55,168 nucleotides of DNA from Ferrovum myxofaciens (GCF_000735045.1 NZ_JPOQ01000010.1:1-55168), one strand, 5' to 3'; counted from the stretch's first letter, positions 1-10,244 are shown. Program-made: numbers and translations. The notes: generated by a model not told the origin, from the sequence alone.

Positions 1-93
1 AAAACCAGCATCCTGAGCCGGTTTTCTTTCTTGTATCTCTTTGCTCTGGGCGCGCTGTTTTATCTGATGCATACCCTGAACACAACCATGTGA
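1..93 (+). CDS. C-terminal end of an unidentified membrane protein (partial)
   Basis: The first 30 codons of the window stay open to a TGA at 91-93. The encoded tail contains one hydrophobic stretch (FLYLFALGALFYLMHTL) typical of a membrane-spanning helix, followed by a short polar end. The start and most of the protein lie outside the window, so the family cannot be named. That the frame is coding is an inference from the clean helix and the stop just before a gene-poor stretch. Confidence 0.4.
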   Translation, partial: KTSILSRFSFLYLFALGALFYLMHTLNTTM

Positions 94-802
94 TGCAATA
101 ACGCTACCCAATCAGGGGAATCCCGTTGCCAGATATTCCTAATAATGAACGAATCACCCGACCCACGTATTATTTAAGCCGTTCCTATCGTCTTTACTTG
201 CGCTGCCCCCATCACACAAAATCCGTACAGAATTTTCTGAAAGATCAGGGAAACCTCGCTTCCCTCTGTTTTTTCTCACCCTTGGTTGCATCTACTTGCT
301 GAACATGCCGGGGGAACTGGAGGTCAGTATCATACGAAAGAACAATATGAAGGCGGGTGATCTTGTCAGCGAAATCCAAAAGATGACGCTTCCAAGACCC
401 GCCGCAATTATTTTTGGATTGGAGATGCGGTGGCCCCCTTGAGTCGCGTGGTTTTCCTTACTTGGGATCAGGGGGAGGGAATACCGATCAATCTTGACGC
501 CTCTCGCGCTTGAGATCATATCCCAACAACCGCGCCACATTTCACTTCGATATGTATTCTGGTTCACCTTTAATGGCGACTGTATACCCATCTATGGGCT
601 TGAGTATGAAATTTTCGATGAGTTCGGTATGCTCTGGAGTGAGTTGGTTGCGCTCTTTTCTTCCGAGGATTAAAATCCCTTTTCGTTCAGTTTTGCCGGA
701 TGGAAAACCACCTTTTTCGGGTGGCAAGGGCGTCAAATGGGTGGTAAAATCGGTTGGATTCAAATTAAACTATCGTGAACCTGCTGATTTAACTTGATTT
801 AT
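94..802. other. 0.7 kb stretch without a convincing gene, beside the 3' end of tRNA-Ile
   Basis: No frame here has both a good start with a ribosome binding site and a recognisable product. On the plus strand a frame from 305 reads well to a stop at 443-445 and then stays open to 674, as a decayed gene would. On the minus strand a 73-codon frame (542-763) has sensible codons but only a TTG start and no visible ribosome binding site. The region lies next to the 3' end of a tRNA gene, a common integration place for mobile DNA, so a worn-out insertion is possible. I see no integrase, inverted repeats or duplicated tRNA end. Confidence 0.4.
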
Positions 803-881
<79 letters not shown>

Positions 882-888
882 GGTTAAC

Positions 889-2766
889 TCAATTTTCTGA
901 ATTTTCTATGAAACTACGCAGTCGTTCCGAACGGGAAGGATGGCGTAATTTGCGCAGGGCTTTGGCTTCGATTTGACGAATGCGTTCCCGTGTTACATCA
1001 AATTGTTTGCCCACCTCTTCCAGCGTATGGTCTGTACTCATTTCGATGCCAAAGCGCATTCTTAACACTTTGGCCTCCCGTTGCGTCAAGGAGTCCAGCA
1101 CGTCTTTAGTGGCATCGCGCAAACTGGCATACAGGGCAGAGTCAGCCGGCGCAACGGTAGCATTGTCTTCGATGAAGTCGCCTAGATGGGAGTCGTCATC
1201 ATCCCCAATGGGCGTTTCCATGGAAATGGGTTCCTTGGAAATTTTGAGGATCTTGCGAATCTTGTCCTCAGGCATCTCCATTTTTCGTGCCAGTTCAGAT
1301 GCATCCGGTTCCAATCCGGTTTCTTGCAAAATCTGGCGGGAGATGCGGTTCATCTTGTTAATGGTTTCAATCATGTGCACCGGAATTCGGATGGTGCGGG
1401 CCTGATCAGCAATGGACCGGGTAATGGCCTGACGGATCCACCAGGTGGCATAAGTGGAGAACTTGTAGCCACGCCGGTATTCAAACTTGTCCACGGCCTT
1501 CATCAGACCGATATTTCCTTCCTGAATTAGGTCAAGGAATTGCAAGCCGCGATTGGTGTATTTTTTGGCAATGGAAATGACCAGACGCAGATTGGCTTCG
1601 ATCATTTCACGCTTGGCACGGCGCGCACGGGCCTCTCCAGTGGACATCTGGCGCGCGATCTCCTTGAGGTCGCGAATGGGGATGCCCACTTCTCTTTGCA
1701 GCGCAAGAATTCGTTCCTGTTCTTCAACAATCGCGTACTTGAAACGTTCCAGGGCTGCGCTGTGACTCCGCTTGGCACTGATTTCATCAGCCAGCCAGTG
1801 CAGATTGACCTCATTGCCCGGAAAGGATTTGATGAAGTAGTTCCGTGGCATCCCCGCCGAACTGACGCAGAGATGCATGATATTGCGTTCATGGGCCCGG
1901 ACCCTGTCCACTAATCGGCGCAGGCTACTACACAAAAATTCCACTTGTTTGGCCGTGAAACGGATGGCCATGAGTTCCGTCGAGACGGATTGCTGCAATG
2001 ATTTATATTCTTCGCTGGCATGTCCTGCGTTGGCAAGAGTCTGTTGTAATTGCTGATTGAGTTCGCGAACTCGGGAAAAGCGAACCAAAGCTTCGGTTTT
2101 CAGATGTTCGAGACTGGCATTGGACGCGTTGGCATCCTCATCTCCCTCTTCGTCCTCATCGTGAGTGAGGTCGATTTCCACCTCTTCAGTCAACTCCTCG
2201 TCCGAAAGAAGGGCACCATCGCTGTCGATCAACCCGTCGATGACTTCGTCGATTCGTAAAGTTCCCTCAACCACGGAATCCACCAGGACCAGAATTTCAT
2301 CAATGGTGGAAGGACAGGAAGAAATCGCCTGAATCATGTGCTTGAGGCCATCTTCGATGCGCTTGGCAATCTCGATTTCCCCTTCACGGGTCAGCAATTC
2401 CACTGAGCCCATTTCACGCATGTACATCCGCACAGGATCCGTGGTCCGACCAAAATCCGAATCCACCGTGGACAGCGCAGCCTCGGCTTCTTCCACCACG
2501 TCCTCATCGGCCATGGGCGGAGGCGCTTCCGACATGAGCAACTGTTCGCTATCCGGTGCCTCGTCATACACCGCAATACCCATATCGTTGATCATGCCGA
2601 TGACGGACTCGATTTGATCCGAGTCGAGCATTTCATCGGGGAGATGATCGTTGATTTCAGCGTAGGTGAGAAACCCCCGATCCTTTCCCAGTACGATGAG
2701 ATTTTTAAGTCGGGTGCGTTGCGCGTCGACGTCGGATTGTCGCGTCTCGGGTTTATCTGCAGCCAT
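889..2766 (-). CDS. rpoD: RNA polymerase primary sigma factor RpoD (sigma-70)
   Basis: This is the housekeeping sigma factor that directs RNA polymerase to -35/-10 promoters. The 625 residues show region 1.1 at the N terminus, region 1.2 ([11 protein letters not shown]), an acidic non-conserved insert rich in Asp/Glu near residues 195-215, region 2 ([30 protein letters not shown]), region 3, and region 4 with the -35-binding helix-turn-helix ([20 protein letters not shown]). Length fits the primary sigma group (E. coli 613). It is the last gene of the rpsU-dnaG-rpoD set, about 75 bp after dnaG, so its synthesis is tied to translation and replication genes as in other proteobacteria. Confidence 0.98.
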   Translation of the reverse strand: MAADKPETRQSDVDAQRTRLKNLIVLGKDRGFLTYAEINDHLPDEMLDSDQIESVIGMINDMGIAVYDEAPDSEQLLMSEAPPPMADEDVVEEAEAALSTVDSDFGRTTDPVRMYMREMGSVELLTREGEIEIAKRIEDGLKHMIQAISSCPSTIDEILVLVDSVVEGTLRIDEVIDGLIDSDGALLSDEELTEEVEIDLTHDEDEEGDEDANASNASLEHLKTEALVRFSRVRELNQQLQQTLANAGHASEEYKSLQQSVSTELMAIRFTAKQVEFLCSSLRRLVDRVRAHERNIMHLCVSSAGMPRNYFIKSFPGNEVNLHWLADEISAKRSHSAALERFKYAIVEEQERILALQREVGIPIRDLKEIARQMSTGEARARRAKREMIEANLRLVISIAKKYTNRGLQFLDLIQEGNIGLMKAVDKFEYRRGYKFSTYATWWIRQAITRSIADQARTIRIPVHMIETINKMNRISRQILQETGLEPDASELARKMEMPEDKIRKILKISKEPISMETPIGDDDDSHLGDFIEDNATVAPADSALYASLRDATKDVLDSLTQREAKVLRMRFGIEMSTDHTLEEVGKQFDVTRERIRQIEAKALRKLRHPSRSERLRSFIENSEN

Positions 2767-2841
2767 AGGCGGGCGTACTCCTGTCAGGCAGAATCGTTAA
2801 AATAACAGAGGATTATAGCCTATTATCGAGAATCCTTCCAG

Positions 2842-4596
2842 TCACTGCGCCAGACGATTGAGCGTCAACCACTGCAATCGTTCCTTTTCCTGTTGATTCA
2901 GAGGGCGGCTCTGCGCCAACTGGAGCAGGCTTTTGGCCTCCTGTTGACGCCCCATACTCTGCCAGCGCTTCAGACCATCTTGATAGACTACGACCAGTTC
3001 CTCCGTTGGAGTCTCCTGTAGGGTCAAAAATTCCCTTTTTAGAACAGCTTCTATCAATTTTTCTTCATCCTGGGCACGGAAATGTTCGAGAATATGTGAC
3101 AGATTGGGAATGGAGTCCTGATGACGCAGATAACTGGCCAAATGGTGCAGAGCCAGTGCGTCCGGAAGTGGAGAAGTCTGGGTATCCGGGTCAGGAATGC
3201 CGACCTGCTGTGCAAAGGAGGGTTCAACCAGTAGGCATGCTATTAACTGATGGGCAATGGAACTGGGGGCCTGGCGCGGCCGGAGAGGGAGGCGAGACCG
3301 TGGTTGAGGTGATTGAACCCTGGGGGCAGCGGAGGTTCCGAGAAATGAATTCAATTGGTCTAGGGTGATTTCCAACCACGCGGCCATCATTCGTTTCAGT
3401 GAGAAGGTGAGCCAGGGGGAAGTCAGCGTAGCCAGAAGTTCCCGTGCTTGGCGCAGAAATTGGCCCTGATGTTCGGGTTGGCTGCGTATCAGTCCTTGGG
3501 TCAGCAGTTCCATGACGAAATTGGAGAGTGGGAGGGCCGTGGCAATTTTGGCACGCAGTACAGCGGGGCCATTCTGGCGCACGAAACTATCCGGGTCATC
3601 TCCTTCCGGGAAAAACAGGAAGCCGATTTCCTTTCCTTCCTCAAAAAGAGGCAAGATCAGGTGCAGGGCTCGTTCGGCGGCTTTGCGTCCAGCTTTGTCG
3701 CCGTCAAAGGCAAAGAGGATCTGGTCCGTGCTGCGCAACAAACGTTTTGCCTGATCGGCTGTGGTGGCTGTCCCCAAGGTGGCGACGACATTGCCAATCC
3801 CTGCCTGGGAAAGGCTGACGACATCCATGTATCCCTCAACCACGAGAATCTGGTTGTTCTGACGCAGTGCCTGACGGGCCTGGGGCCAGCCGTATAATTC
3901 CTTGCCTTTTTCAAATAGTTCGGTTTCAGGTGAATTCAGGTACTTGGGTTCCCCGGCATCGAGGACTCGTCCACCAAAGCCAATGACCTGTCCTTTATGG
4001 TCATGGATGGGGAACATGAGGCGGTCGCGAAAACGGTCGTAACACTTGCCATTCTCGTTGCGGACCATCATTCCCAAGGCCAGCCAGGTATCGACGGTGA
4101 CCTGAGGGAACTTTTCTTCCAGTCCATGCCATGCGTCGGGGGCATAGCCCAAACTAAAATGTTGTGCAGTCTCCGGTGTTACCTCCCGTCTCTGGAGATA
4201 TTCCCGAGCATGAGGAACTTGAGTTAGTTTTTCCTGGTAATGGAGGGTAACTTGTTGGAGCAGGTCGAGGCCGCTTCTGGAGGGAGCCTGACGGACCGGT
4301 TCTGTGCTTGAGGGAACCGTCAGTCCGGCTTGATCTGCCAGATGCTGGACCGCTTCCACGAAACCGGCGCCCGTATGTTGCATCACAAAGCCCAAGGCAT
4401 TGCCACTGGCACCACAACCAAAGCAGTGAAAAAACTGACGTTGGGGGTTGACCGAAAAAGAAGGGGTTTTTTCCTGATGAAAAGGGCAACGGGCAACGTA
4501 ATTGACGCCCGCTTTCTTGAGCGGAACCGATTGCCCGATCAGATCGACGATATCAGTGCGATCCAACAGGGTTTGAATGAAATCGTTGGGGATCAT
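2842..4596 (-). CDS. dnaG: DNA primase DnaG
   Basis: DnaG makes the RNA primers for chromosome replication. The 584-residue protein begins with a CHC2 zinc-binding domain (Cys37, His40, Cys58, Cys61; motif FHCFGCGASGNA), continues with the RNAP-like catalytic core and a TOPRIM fold (VVEGYMDVVSLSQAGI, then FAFDGDKAGRKAA with the metal-binding DGD). The C-terminal third is poorly conserved, as expected of the DnaB helicase-binding domain. I chose the ATG at 4596 because AGGGAAG lies just before it; an in-frame ATG 15 bp upstream is less well placed. The gene sits between rpsU and rpoD. Confidence 0.97.
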   Translation of the reverse strand: MIPNDFIQTLLDRTDIVDLIGQSVPLKKAGVNYVARCPFHQEKTPSFSVNPQRQFFHCFGCGASGNALGFVMQHTGAGFVEAVQHLADQAGLTVPSSTEPVRQAPSRSGLDLLQQVTLHYQEKLTQVPHAREYLQRREVTPETAQHFSLGYAPDAWHGLEEKFPQVTVDTWLALGMMVRNENGKCYDRFRDRLMFPIHDHKGQVIGFGGRVLDAGEPKYLNSPETELFEKGKELYGWPQARQALRQNNQILVVEGYMDVVSLSQAGIGNVVATLGTATTADQAKRLLRSTDQILFAFDGDKAGRKAAERALHLILPLFEEGKEIGFLFFPEGDDPDSFVRQNGPAVLRAKIATALPLSNFVMELLTQGLIRSQPEHQGQFLRQARELLATLTSPWLTFSLKRMMAAWLEITLDQLNSFLGTSAAPRVQSPQPRSRLPLRPRQAPSSIAHQLIACLLVEPSFAQQVGIPDPDTQTSPLPDALALHHLASYLRHQDSIPNLSHILEHFRAQDEEKLIEAVLKREFLTLQETPTEELVVVYQDGLKRWQSMGRQQEAKSLLQLAQSRPLNQQEKERLQWLTLNRLAQ

Positions 4597-4664
4597 TCGC
4601 TTCCCTGTCACCCCAACCCCCGTGCCGGCGAGAAGGGGAAGTCAAATGATTGAAAGTCCTATAA

Positions 4665-4877
4665 TCAATACAACTTGGGCGGTAACATTTGGCTACGTAG
4701 ACGCTTGTAACGGCGCTTGACGGCAGCGGCCAATTTACGCTTGCGTTCGGCGGTGGGCTTTTCATAGAATTCGCGGGCACGCAACTCGGTCAACAGCCCC
4801 GTTTTCTCAACGGCGCGCTTGAAGCGGCGCATGGCAACATCAAAAGGTTCGTTTTCTTTGACGCGGATGTTCGGCAT
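4665..4877 (-). CDS. rpsU: 30S ribosomal protein S21
   Basis: This 70-residue, strongly basic protein matches bacterial S21 over its whole length: [20 protein letters not shown] at the start, an Arg/Lys-rich helix in the middle and a short basic tail. S21 belongs to the small subunit near the anti-Shine-Dalgarno region and helps mRNA binding at initiation. It heads the rpsU-dnaG-rpoD group on the minus strand, with 68 bp between its stop and dnaG. Confidence 0.97.
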   Translation of the reverse strand: MPNIRVKENEPFDVAMRRFKRAVEKTGLLTELRAREFYEKPTAERKRKLAAAVKRRYKRLRSQMLPPKLY

Positions 4878-4954
4878 TCAGACCTCGGATTCAATCAGCA
4901 GGGTTATCAATCTTTCAAGTATAGCAGTTTTTATGGGAGATGGCGCAGCAAACG

Positions 4955-5359
4955 CTATTTTTTCAGAGGGAACGGTGAAACATAGGGTGTGAGAGAACGG
5001 ATGGTGCTTTTTTCTTCGAGTTGGGCCAAGGCTCGCTCAAATTCTGCCGGGATCCGTATCTTCAATTCTACGCCCTCTGGGAGGTAGTAGTGTCCTTCGA
5101 AATAAACGGGGGATTGAAGGTCCAGACGGTCCTGTGGGCGGAAGTGAGCCCAGCGTAGAAGGGCCTGTTGTTTGTTATCCTGATGGAGAAAGGTGATTTC
5201 ATGGTGTTCAAGAATGGCCAATACCTGCAAGGCACGGATGGGAAGAAACAGCGGTGAATCCGAACGCTGGACCAGGACATGAAATGATCGGTAAGTCGCG
5301 GCGGGCATGCCCCGCACTTCGCTCAGGATGGGTGTGCCATATTCAACGGTTAATTCCAT
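4955..5359 (-). CDS. Hypothetical protein, 134 residues
   Basis: I do not recognise this family. The protein is soluble, with no signal peptide or membrane segment. It has an even mix of beta-type stretches and a C-terminal helix (EFERALAQLEEKSTIRSL), and reads like a small cytoplasmic domain protein. It lies 77 bp before rpsU on the same strand and about 90 bp after the hemerythrin-like gene, so it may be read with the sppA group or lead into the rpsU genes. No ideal ribosome binding site is seen before the ATG (ACGAG is the best), so the start is moderately certain. Confidence 0.65.
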   Translation of the reverse strand: MELTVEYGTPILSEVRGMPAATYRSFHVLVQRSDSPLFLPIRALQVLAILEHHEITFLHQDNKQQALLRWAHFRPQDRLDLQSPVYFEGHYYLPEGVELKIRIPAEFERALAQLEEKSTIRSLTPYVSPFPLKK

Positions 5360-5447
5360 TATTACTCGTGTTCTGTGTGGTCTGGTCTGTTCTGTTTTTC
5401 TGGATGAGCAGCATGGGAAGAAGAGAGGGAGAAAACCTCGGGGCGGC

Positions 5448-5672
5448 TCAAATATACTCGGGGTACGTGAACTCTCCTATGGGGCGATGCTCGGAAAAAC
5501 GGGCAAAGTCCGCAAATTTCTTGACCTCTAACAGGATGCGCATGATGGTGGCTTCGGGTTCTGCCGATTTGATCGCCACGTCCAGTTTGCGGAAGAGCAT
5601 GATCAAGAGACGATGCTCCGTATCGATCAGAGGGTTGCCAATTTCGTACGATTTATCCCAGTGAATATACAT
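5448..5672 (-). CDS. Half-length hemerythrin-like protein
   Basis: The 74 residues start like a bacteriohemerythrin: HWDKSYEIGNPLIDTEHRLL carries the Trp, the Gly-Asn-x-x-Ile-Asp turn and the His of the di-iron site in helix A, then a second helix. Full bacteriohemerythrins have about 130 residues and need further His/Glu residues in helices C and D to hold two irons; here the protein stops soon after helix B (EFTYPEYI). It could be a truncated relic or a small protein that works as a dimer. The ATG follows the sppA stop by 3 bp, so translation is probably coupled. O2 or iron binding is not assured with these residues missing. Confidence 0.6.
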   Translation of the reverse strand: MYIHWDKSYEIGNPLIDTEHRLLIMLFRKLDVAIKSAEPEATIMRILLEVKKFADFARFSEHRPIGEFTYPEYI

Positions 5673-5675
5673 GGC

Positions 5676-7544
5676 TCAGGGGATCTGGCAGAAACAGTGG
5701 GTGAGGGGAACGAAGGGGGCGGTTCCTTTCAGCAGTGGGCTGACCAGGACACTCAAGTCGGTTCGCATTTGGGAGGACGATGCGATGGTCAGGGCAGGAT
5801 TCAGCGCGAGTGTTCCCTGGGATAACCAAGCCACCAGAGGATTGGGTAACAAACTTTGTCCAATCAGGTTGAGCCACCGTTGCCAGGGACTGGGGTTGGG
5901 ATCGTAATAGTGAACAGGGGCACTTTCCGTGAGATGTGCCCGCAAACGGGCGCTCTTCAGGGCGTCCTGAAACAGGCCGAGATGATCGATCAGATGGTAG
6001 TTCAGGGCTTGGGTCCCGGTCCATACCCGACCCTGGGCGACAGTGTCGACGGCTTGAGGAGAAAGCCGGCGGGCAGTGGCCGTGCGCTGGATGAAGTCCT
6101 GATAGAGGTGACTCACGCTGCTTTGCAGGATCTGGGTGAAGCGTGGATCCAGAGGGCGCAACAGATTGTCGGCGTCGCTCAGCCAGGTCGTGGTGACTCC
6201 CCCTGTATGAATGCCGGCCTTGTTCATGAGACCATCGGCGGTGGGGATCAGGGCAAATACGCCGATGGAGCCAGTTACCGTATCCGGGTCGGCAATAACT
6301 TCATCTGCAGACAAAGAAAGCCAGTAGCCGCCGGAAGCCGCCAGATTACCCATGGATACCACCACCGGCTTCCCCGCTGCCTGGGTGAGAGCCAGTTCGC
6401 GCCGAATCAGTTCCGAGGCATGGGCGCTGCCACCGGGCGAATCAATGCGCAGCACCACAGCCTTGACCTGATCGTCTTCCCGTGCTGCCCGAACCAGATC
6501 TGCGGTGGTGATTCCCCCAATCGTTCCGGCCGGTGCTTCTCCGTCCTGTATTTCTCCTTCGGCGACGATCACGGCGATGCCATCCCCACTTTTGGGATCA
6601 GGGAGGCGGGAGACATAGTCATCCAGAGAAATTTGGCGAAAGTCCTTGGCCTTGTCATCCTCATGGCCATTTTTTTCCAGTAATTTGGTCAGTTCGTCGG
6701 GGGTGACCAGAGCATCGACCCAATGCTGGGAAAGGGCCAGTTTGGCGGCATTGCCTTGTAGCGTGGCGAGATCCTGGGGAAGATGATCGATAGATTGGTC
6801 GATCATGCCAGCGGGTTGGTGACGCGCGTTTTCTATGGATTGATCAAAATCTGCCCAAAGTGCGTGGTAAAGGGTTTGATCCGCCTCCAAGGCGGCTGGA
6901 GAAGGTCCATTGGCAACATAAGGTTCACCGAAACTCTTGTATGTGCCTACCCGAATCAAGTTGACCTTGATACCCAAACGATCAAGGGCATCACGGTAAT
7001 AATTGCGGTAACGTCCAAAACCTTGAAAGAGTACTTGTCCCAAAGGGTCAAGGTAGAGACGGTCGGCGTGGGCTGCCAGAAAATATTGGCGTTGATCGTA
7101 ATGGTCAGCCCATGCAATGACGGGCTTCCCTGTTTTTTTGAAACGGTCTAACGCATGGGCGACTTCGTGCAGGATAGCGATTCCTGAAACTTGCAGACCA
7201 TCGGTCTTGAGCAATATGCGATCGATGGCAGGATCCTGGGCTGCTGCATCCAGAGCTTCCAGAACATTACGCAACTCGATATCTCCAGAATCGTTTTGAT
7301 GCAACAGACTTGCACTCAGAAGATTATCGGTACGGGGAGCCGCTTGCTCCACCAGGTGGGCGTTCAAATCAATGACCAGAGTGGTTTTTGGCTTGGGAGC
7401 CGGGATGCGATTGCTCAGATAGGTCGTCAGGCCGCCGGCCAGAAGAAACACAAATACGAGACTGACTCCCAATTGACCCAGGCCCATCAATCCACGCCAA
7501 ATCCAGTACAGGGAACGTCCCAACCAACGAAACAACGACGCCAT
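5676..7544 (-). CDS. sppA: Signal peptide peptidase SppA, long 67K type
   Basis: SppA is an inner-membrane protease facing the periplasm that degrades cleaved signal peptides. The 622-residue protein has one N-terminal membrane anchor (about 22-40) and two tandem SppA/ClpP-fold domains, as in the E. coli enzyme (618 residues). The Ser/Lys dyad is in place: Lys203 in GTYKSFGEP of the first domain and Ser404 in NLAASGGYW of the second. The DSPGGSAHAS motif precedes it. The gene begins 2 bp after the psiE-like gene and ends 3 bp before the hemerythrin-like gene, so the three are likely one transcript. Confidence 0.95.
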   Translation of the reverse strand: MASLFRWLGRSLYWIWRGLMGLGQLGVSLVFVFLLAGGLTTYLSNRIPAPKPKTTLVIDLNAHLVEQAAPRTDNLLSASLLHQNDSGDIELRNVLEALDAAAQDPAIDRILLKTDGLQVSGIAILHEVAHALDRFKKTGKPVIAWADHYDQRQYFLAAHADRLYLDPLGQVLFQGFGRYRNYYRDALDRLGIKVNLIRVGTYKSFGEPYVANGPSPAALEADQTLYHALWADFDQSIENARHQPAGMIDQSIDHLPQDLATLQGNAAKLALSQHWVDALVTPDELTKLLEKNGHEDDKAKDFRQISLDDYVSRLPDPKSGDGIAVIVAEGEIQDGEAPAGTIGGITTADLVRAAREDDQVKAVVLRIDSPGGSAHASELIRRELALTQAAGKPVVVSMGNLAASGGYWLSLSADEVIADPDTVTGSIGVFALIPTADGLMNKAGIHTGGVTTTWLSDADNLLRPLDPRFTQILQSSVSHLYQDFIQRTATARRLSPQAVDTVAQGRVWTGTQALNYHLIDHLGLFQDALKSARLRAHLTESAPVHYYDPNPSPWQRWLNLIGQSLLPNPLVAWLSQGTLALNPALTIASSSQMRTDLSVLVSPLLKGTAPFVPLTHCFCQIP

Positions 7545-7546
7545 AC

Positions 7547-7984
7547 TTACTCCTGAGGAGGTGGGAAAAAGAGGGAAGCGACCCGGGTACCGACCAGAAC
7601 AGCAATCAATAGACTTAGCGCCAGAATGTCACGCCATTCCAGGCTATGGCTGTAGAGTCCAATGAACACATCGCGCAGTACGAAGACGATGGCGACTTCA
7701 GAGATGACGCGCAAACGCAAGCGATGAAACTCTAAATAATCAGTGAAACTGCGAAAGAGTTCGATCAAGACGAAAACAGACAGAATGGACTCCACCAGGG
7801 TTTGGATGGCGATTTCGTGTCGCAAGTTGCGTAGTGCATCATAGAGGTCCACCAGAACGCTGAACAACGCAACCCCCAAGGTGATCAGCATCACCATGAT
7901 CAGGAACACAACGATGAGGTCGATCATGGAACCGTAAATTCTTAGGATGCGACCCTTGAAACCAAGAATATTTTTGAAGCGCAT
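7547..7984 (-). CDS. PsiE-like membrane protein
   Basis: A 145-residue membrane protein with four hydrophobic segments: about residues 16-40, 58-75, 88-110 and 118-138. The layout and the polar motif FRSFTDYLEFHRLRLRVISE between segments 2 and 3 fit the PsiE (phosphate-starvation-inducible) family, whose function is unknown. I place the start at the ATG at 7984 (MRFKNILGFKG), since an upstream in-frame start would add an odd polar extension. It directly precedes sppA (2 bp). Confidence 0.75.
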   Translation of the reverse strand: MRFKNILGFKGRILRIYGSMIDLIVVFLIMVMLITLGVALFSVLVDLYDALRNLRHEIAIQTLVESILSVFVLIELFRSFTDYLEFHRLRLRVISEVAIVFVLRDVFIGLYSHSLEWRDILALSLLIAVLVGTRVASLFFPPPQE

Positions 7985-8166
7985 GAGACACTGATCCGGT
8001 AAAGATGGAAAACACAATCGAATAGAGTTTTTGGTGAGTGCTCAGGATAGCAGAAAATGAGAAAAATCTGTCCTGATCCGGCACGGATTCCAAAAAGACC
8101 ATGCTAGAATCCACACGGACAATACGTTACGATCCCAAAACTTTCATGCCGACCAGAGGTTGATTC

Positions 8167-8685
8167 ATGAAAAACAAATTATCTCCGACACAGGTAGAAA
8201 AAGTCATGCGTGATAATGACTTTATCGTTTCGATGACCGACGTCAAGGGGCGTATTACCTACGGGAATCGCATTTTTATCGAGTTTTCTGGCTATTCCTG
8301 GCAGGAGTTGGCAGGAGTGCAACATAATATTATTCGTCATCCCGATATGCCCCGATGCGTGTTCAAACTGCTCTGGGATGTCATTGCCGGGGGGAATGAA
8401 TGCCATGCCTATGTTAAAAATTTGGCCAAGGACGGAAGTTTTTACTGGGTTTTTGCCAACGTTACTCCGCTCTTTGATCCGTCCGGTCAAATTGAGGGAT
8501 ATTTTTCCGTGCGGCGCAAACCCAGGGCGGAGGGGGTCAAGGTGATGGCGGGCCTGTACCAGGCGCTGCTGGAAATTGAACAAAAGGCGGGGGCGCGGGA
8601 TGCCATTGAAGCCTCTACTCAGGTGCTGTTGAAGATATTGGCGGATAAGGGCGTGGGTTATGACGAGTTTGTTCTCTCGATCTGA
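8167..8685 (+). CDS. PAS-domain protein, Aer-like sensor without output domain
   Basis: The 172 residues are almost entirely one PAS domain (about 15-125) with a short helical tail. The core (ITYGNRIFIEFSGYSW, IIRHPDMPRCVFKLLWDVI, FYWVFANVTPLFD) is of the FAD-binding type of aerotaxis receptors and is clearly akin to the N terminus of the chemoreceptor at 48554. No HAMP, signalling or enzyme domain follows. The next gene, 48 bp on, is a chemoreceptor without a PAS domain, so the two may work as a split redox sensor and transducer. Flavin binding is inferred from the family. Confidence 0.82.
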   Translation: MKNKLSPTQVEKVMRDNDFIVSMTDVKGRITYGNRIFIEFSGYSWQELAGVQHNIIRHPDMPRCVFKLLWDVIAGGNECHAYVKNLAKDGSFYWVFANVTPLFDPSGQIEGYFSVRRKPRAEGVKVMAGLYQALLEIEQKAGARDAIEASTQVLLKILADKGVGYDEFVLSI

Positions 8686-8733
8686 TCCTCTATAGTACTT
8701 TAATTGTCTGTTTATTTGGGGATATATCGGACC

Positions 8734-10188
8734 ATGACCCACTCCTTGATCGGCAGGATGACCTTGATTTACTCGATACAGGCTGCCTGGGTGAGCCTGA
8801 TGGTGGTATTGACGGCGGGCTTTGGGGTGGTTTCTCCCTGGTTGTTGGTGCTCCTGCTCCCCGCGTTGTTATTGCCTTGGCTTTCGTTGCGTATATTGAC
8901 CCGATGGATGAGTCCGCTCGACAAACTCAATGTCGTAGTGCGTGAGGTCGCTCAGGGACGCTTCAATAATCGGGTTCTGGGTGTGGACGATACGGGTGAA
9001 CTGGGAGAACTATGCTGGAATATCAATGATATGCTCGACCAGTTGGGTGCTTTCTTTCGTGAGCAGGAAACCACCTTTCGGGCCAACATCGAAGGTAAAT
9101 ACTATCGTACGACTCTTTCCACAGGGTTGCATGGAGGATTTCGAAGGGGATTGGAAAACCAGAATGTTTTGCTGGCTGCCATGGCAGACCAAAAACGCAA
9201 GTCAATTTATCATGGACTCATTTCACGGGCCCATGACCTCAATACGCGTAATTTGCTTCCCAACCTGGCTTCTACTCAGGAGGATATGCATCTGATCACG
9301 GAGCGCATGGGCGCGGTCACGGATCAGGCTACCCAAACGTGCGCCGATGCAACTGTCGGAAAGTCACTGGTGGCGGAAGTCGTCCAACGTTTGGATGATA
9401 TAGCCCGTCGAGTGGATTCTGCCAACCAGACTTTGCTGCAATTGAATTCACGCAGTACGGAAATTCGTCAAGCAGTCGCACTCATCACCTCCATTGCCGA
9501 TCAAACCAACCTGTTGGCGCTCAATGCGGCGATCGAAGCGGCTCGAGCGGGAGAGGCGGGGAGGGGGTTCGCTGTGGTGGCGGATGAAGTGAGAAAGTTG
9601 GCTGAGAATACCAAACATGCTTCGAGGTCCATCGGTCAGATCATGGAAACCTTGCAGCAGGAAACTCATCAGATGCAGGCGGATTCCGAAGAAATGCGCT
9701 CGAACGCAGTGCAATCATTACACGTCATCGGTCAGATGGCAGAACGTTTCGCATCTTTCGATGCTTCAGCCAATAAAACGCTGAAGGATGCAACTTACGC
9801 TCATGATCTGAGTTTTACCTCCTTGATCAAGGTGGATCACCTCATTTACAAACAACAGGCCTACGTCATGCTCAATCGTACAGAAGATTCAACAGCAGCC
9901 CAGGCGGTGGCGGTGGATCATCGCCATTGTCGGTTGGGGCAGTGGTATGACGGTGCAGGTCGGAAAGATTTCGGTTCTCTCCAGGCCTTTCGCCAGTTGG
10001 AAACTCCTCATGCCAAAGTTCATGACAACATTCATGAGGTTGGTCATCTGATGGAAGGAAAATGGATGGAAGATCTCGATATCCATGACCACATCATTCA
10101 GTCCATGGAAAAAGCCGAACAAGCCAGTTTGGAAGTAATGACATTGCTGGCCCGGATGGTGCGCGACAAACATCCCTCTATGGGATAG
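8734..10188 (+). CDS. Methyl-accepting chemotaxis protein with C-terminal CZB zinc-binding domain
   Basis: This 484-residue receptor has two hydrophobic helices at the N terminus (about 10-55) with almost no periplasmic loop, a HAMP-like linker ([17 protein letters not shown]), and the signalling hairpin tip [20 protein letters not shown]. The C terminus carries a chemoreceptor zinc-binding (CZB) domain: [12 protein letters not shown] plus later His in [16 protein letters not shown] domains bind Zn and respond to oxidants such as hypochlorite in other bacteria. With no extracellular sensor, input must be intracellular, from the CZB domain or the PAS protein upstream. Start taken at the ATG before THSLIGRM. 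Confidence 0.93.
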   Translation: MTHSLIGRMTLIYSIQAAWVSLMVVLTAGFGVVSPWLLVLLLPALLLPWLSLRILTRWMSPLDKLNVVVREVAQGRFNNRVLGVDDTGELGELCWNINDMLDQLGAFFREQETTFRANIEGKYYRTTLSTGLHGGFRRGLENQNVLLAAMADQKRKSIYHGLISRAHDLNTRNLLPNLASTQEDMHLITERMGAVTDQATQTCADATVGKSLVAEVVQRLDDIARRVDSANQTLLQLNSRSTEIRQAVALITSIADQTNLLALNAAIEAARAGEAGRGFAVVADEVRKLAENTKHASRSIGQIMETLQQETHQMQADSEEMRSNAVQSLHVIGQMAERFASFDASANKTLKDATYAHDLSFTSLIKVDHLIYKQQAYVMLNRTEDSTAAQAVAVDHRHCRLGQWYDGAGRKDFGSLQAFRQLETPHAKVHDNIHEVGHLMEGKWMEDLDIHDHIIQSMEKAEQASLEVMTLLARMVRDKHPSMG

Positions 10189-10244
10189 AACTGATTGGGG
10201 TTTCGGAGAGATGTCTCAATCCTTGAACCGGTCAGGATAACTTA

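Noticed and set aside
542-763. 73-codon minus-strand frame near tRNA-Ile
   Set aside because: Codons look plausible, but the only start is TTG without a ribosome binding site, and the product is unknown. Kept only within the description of the gene-poor stretch.
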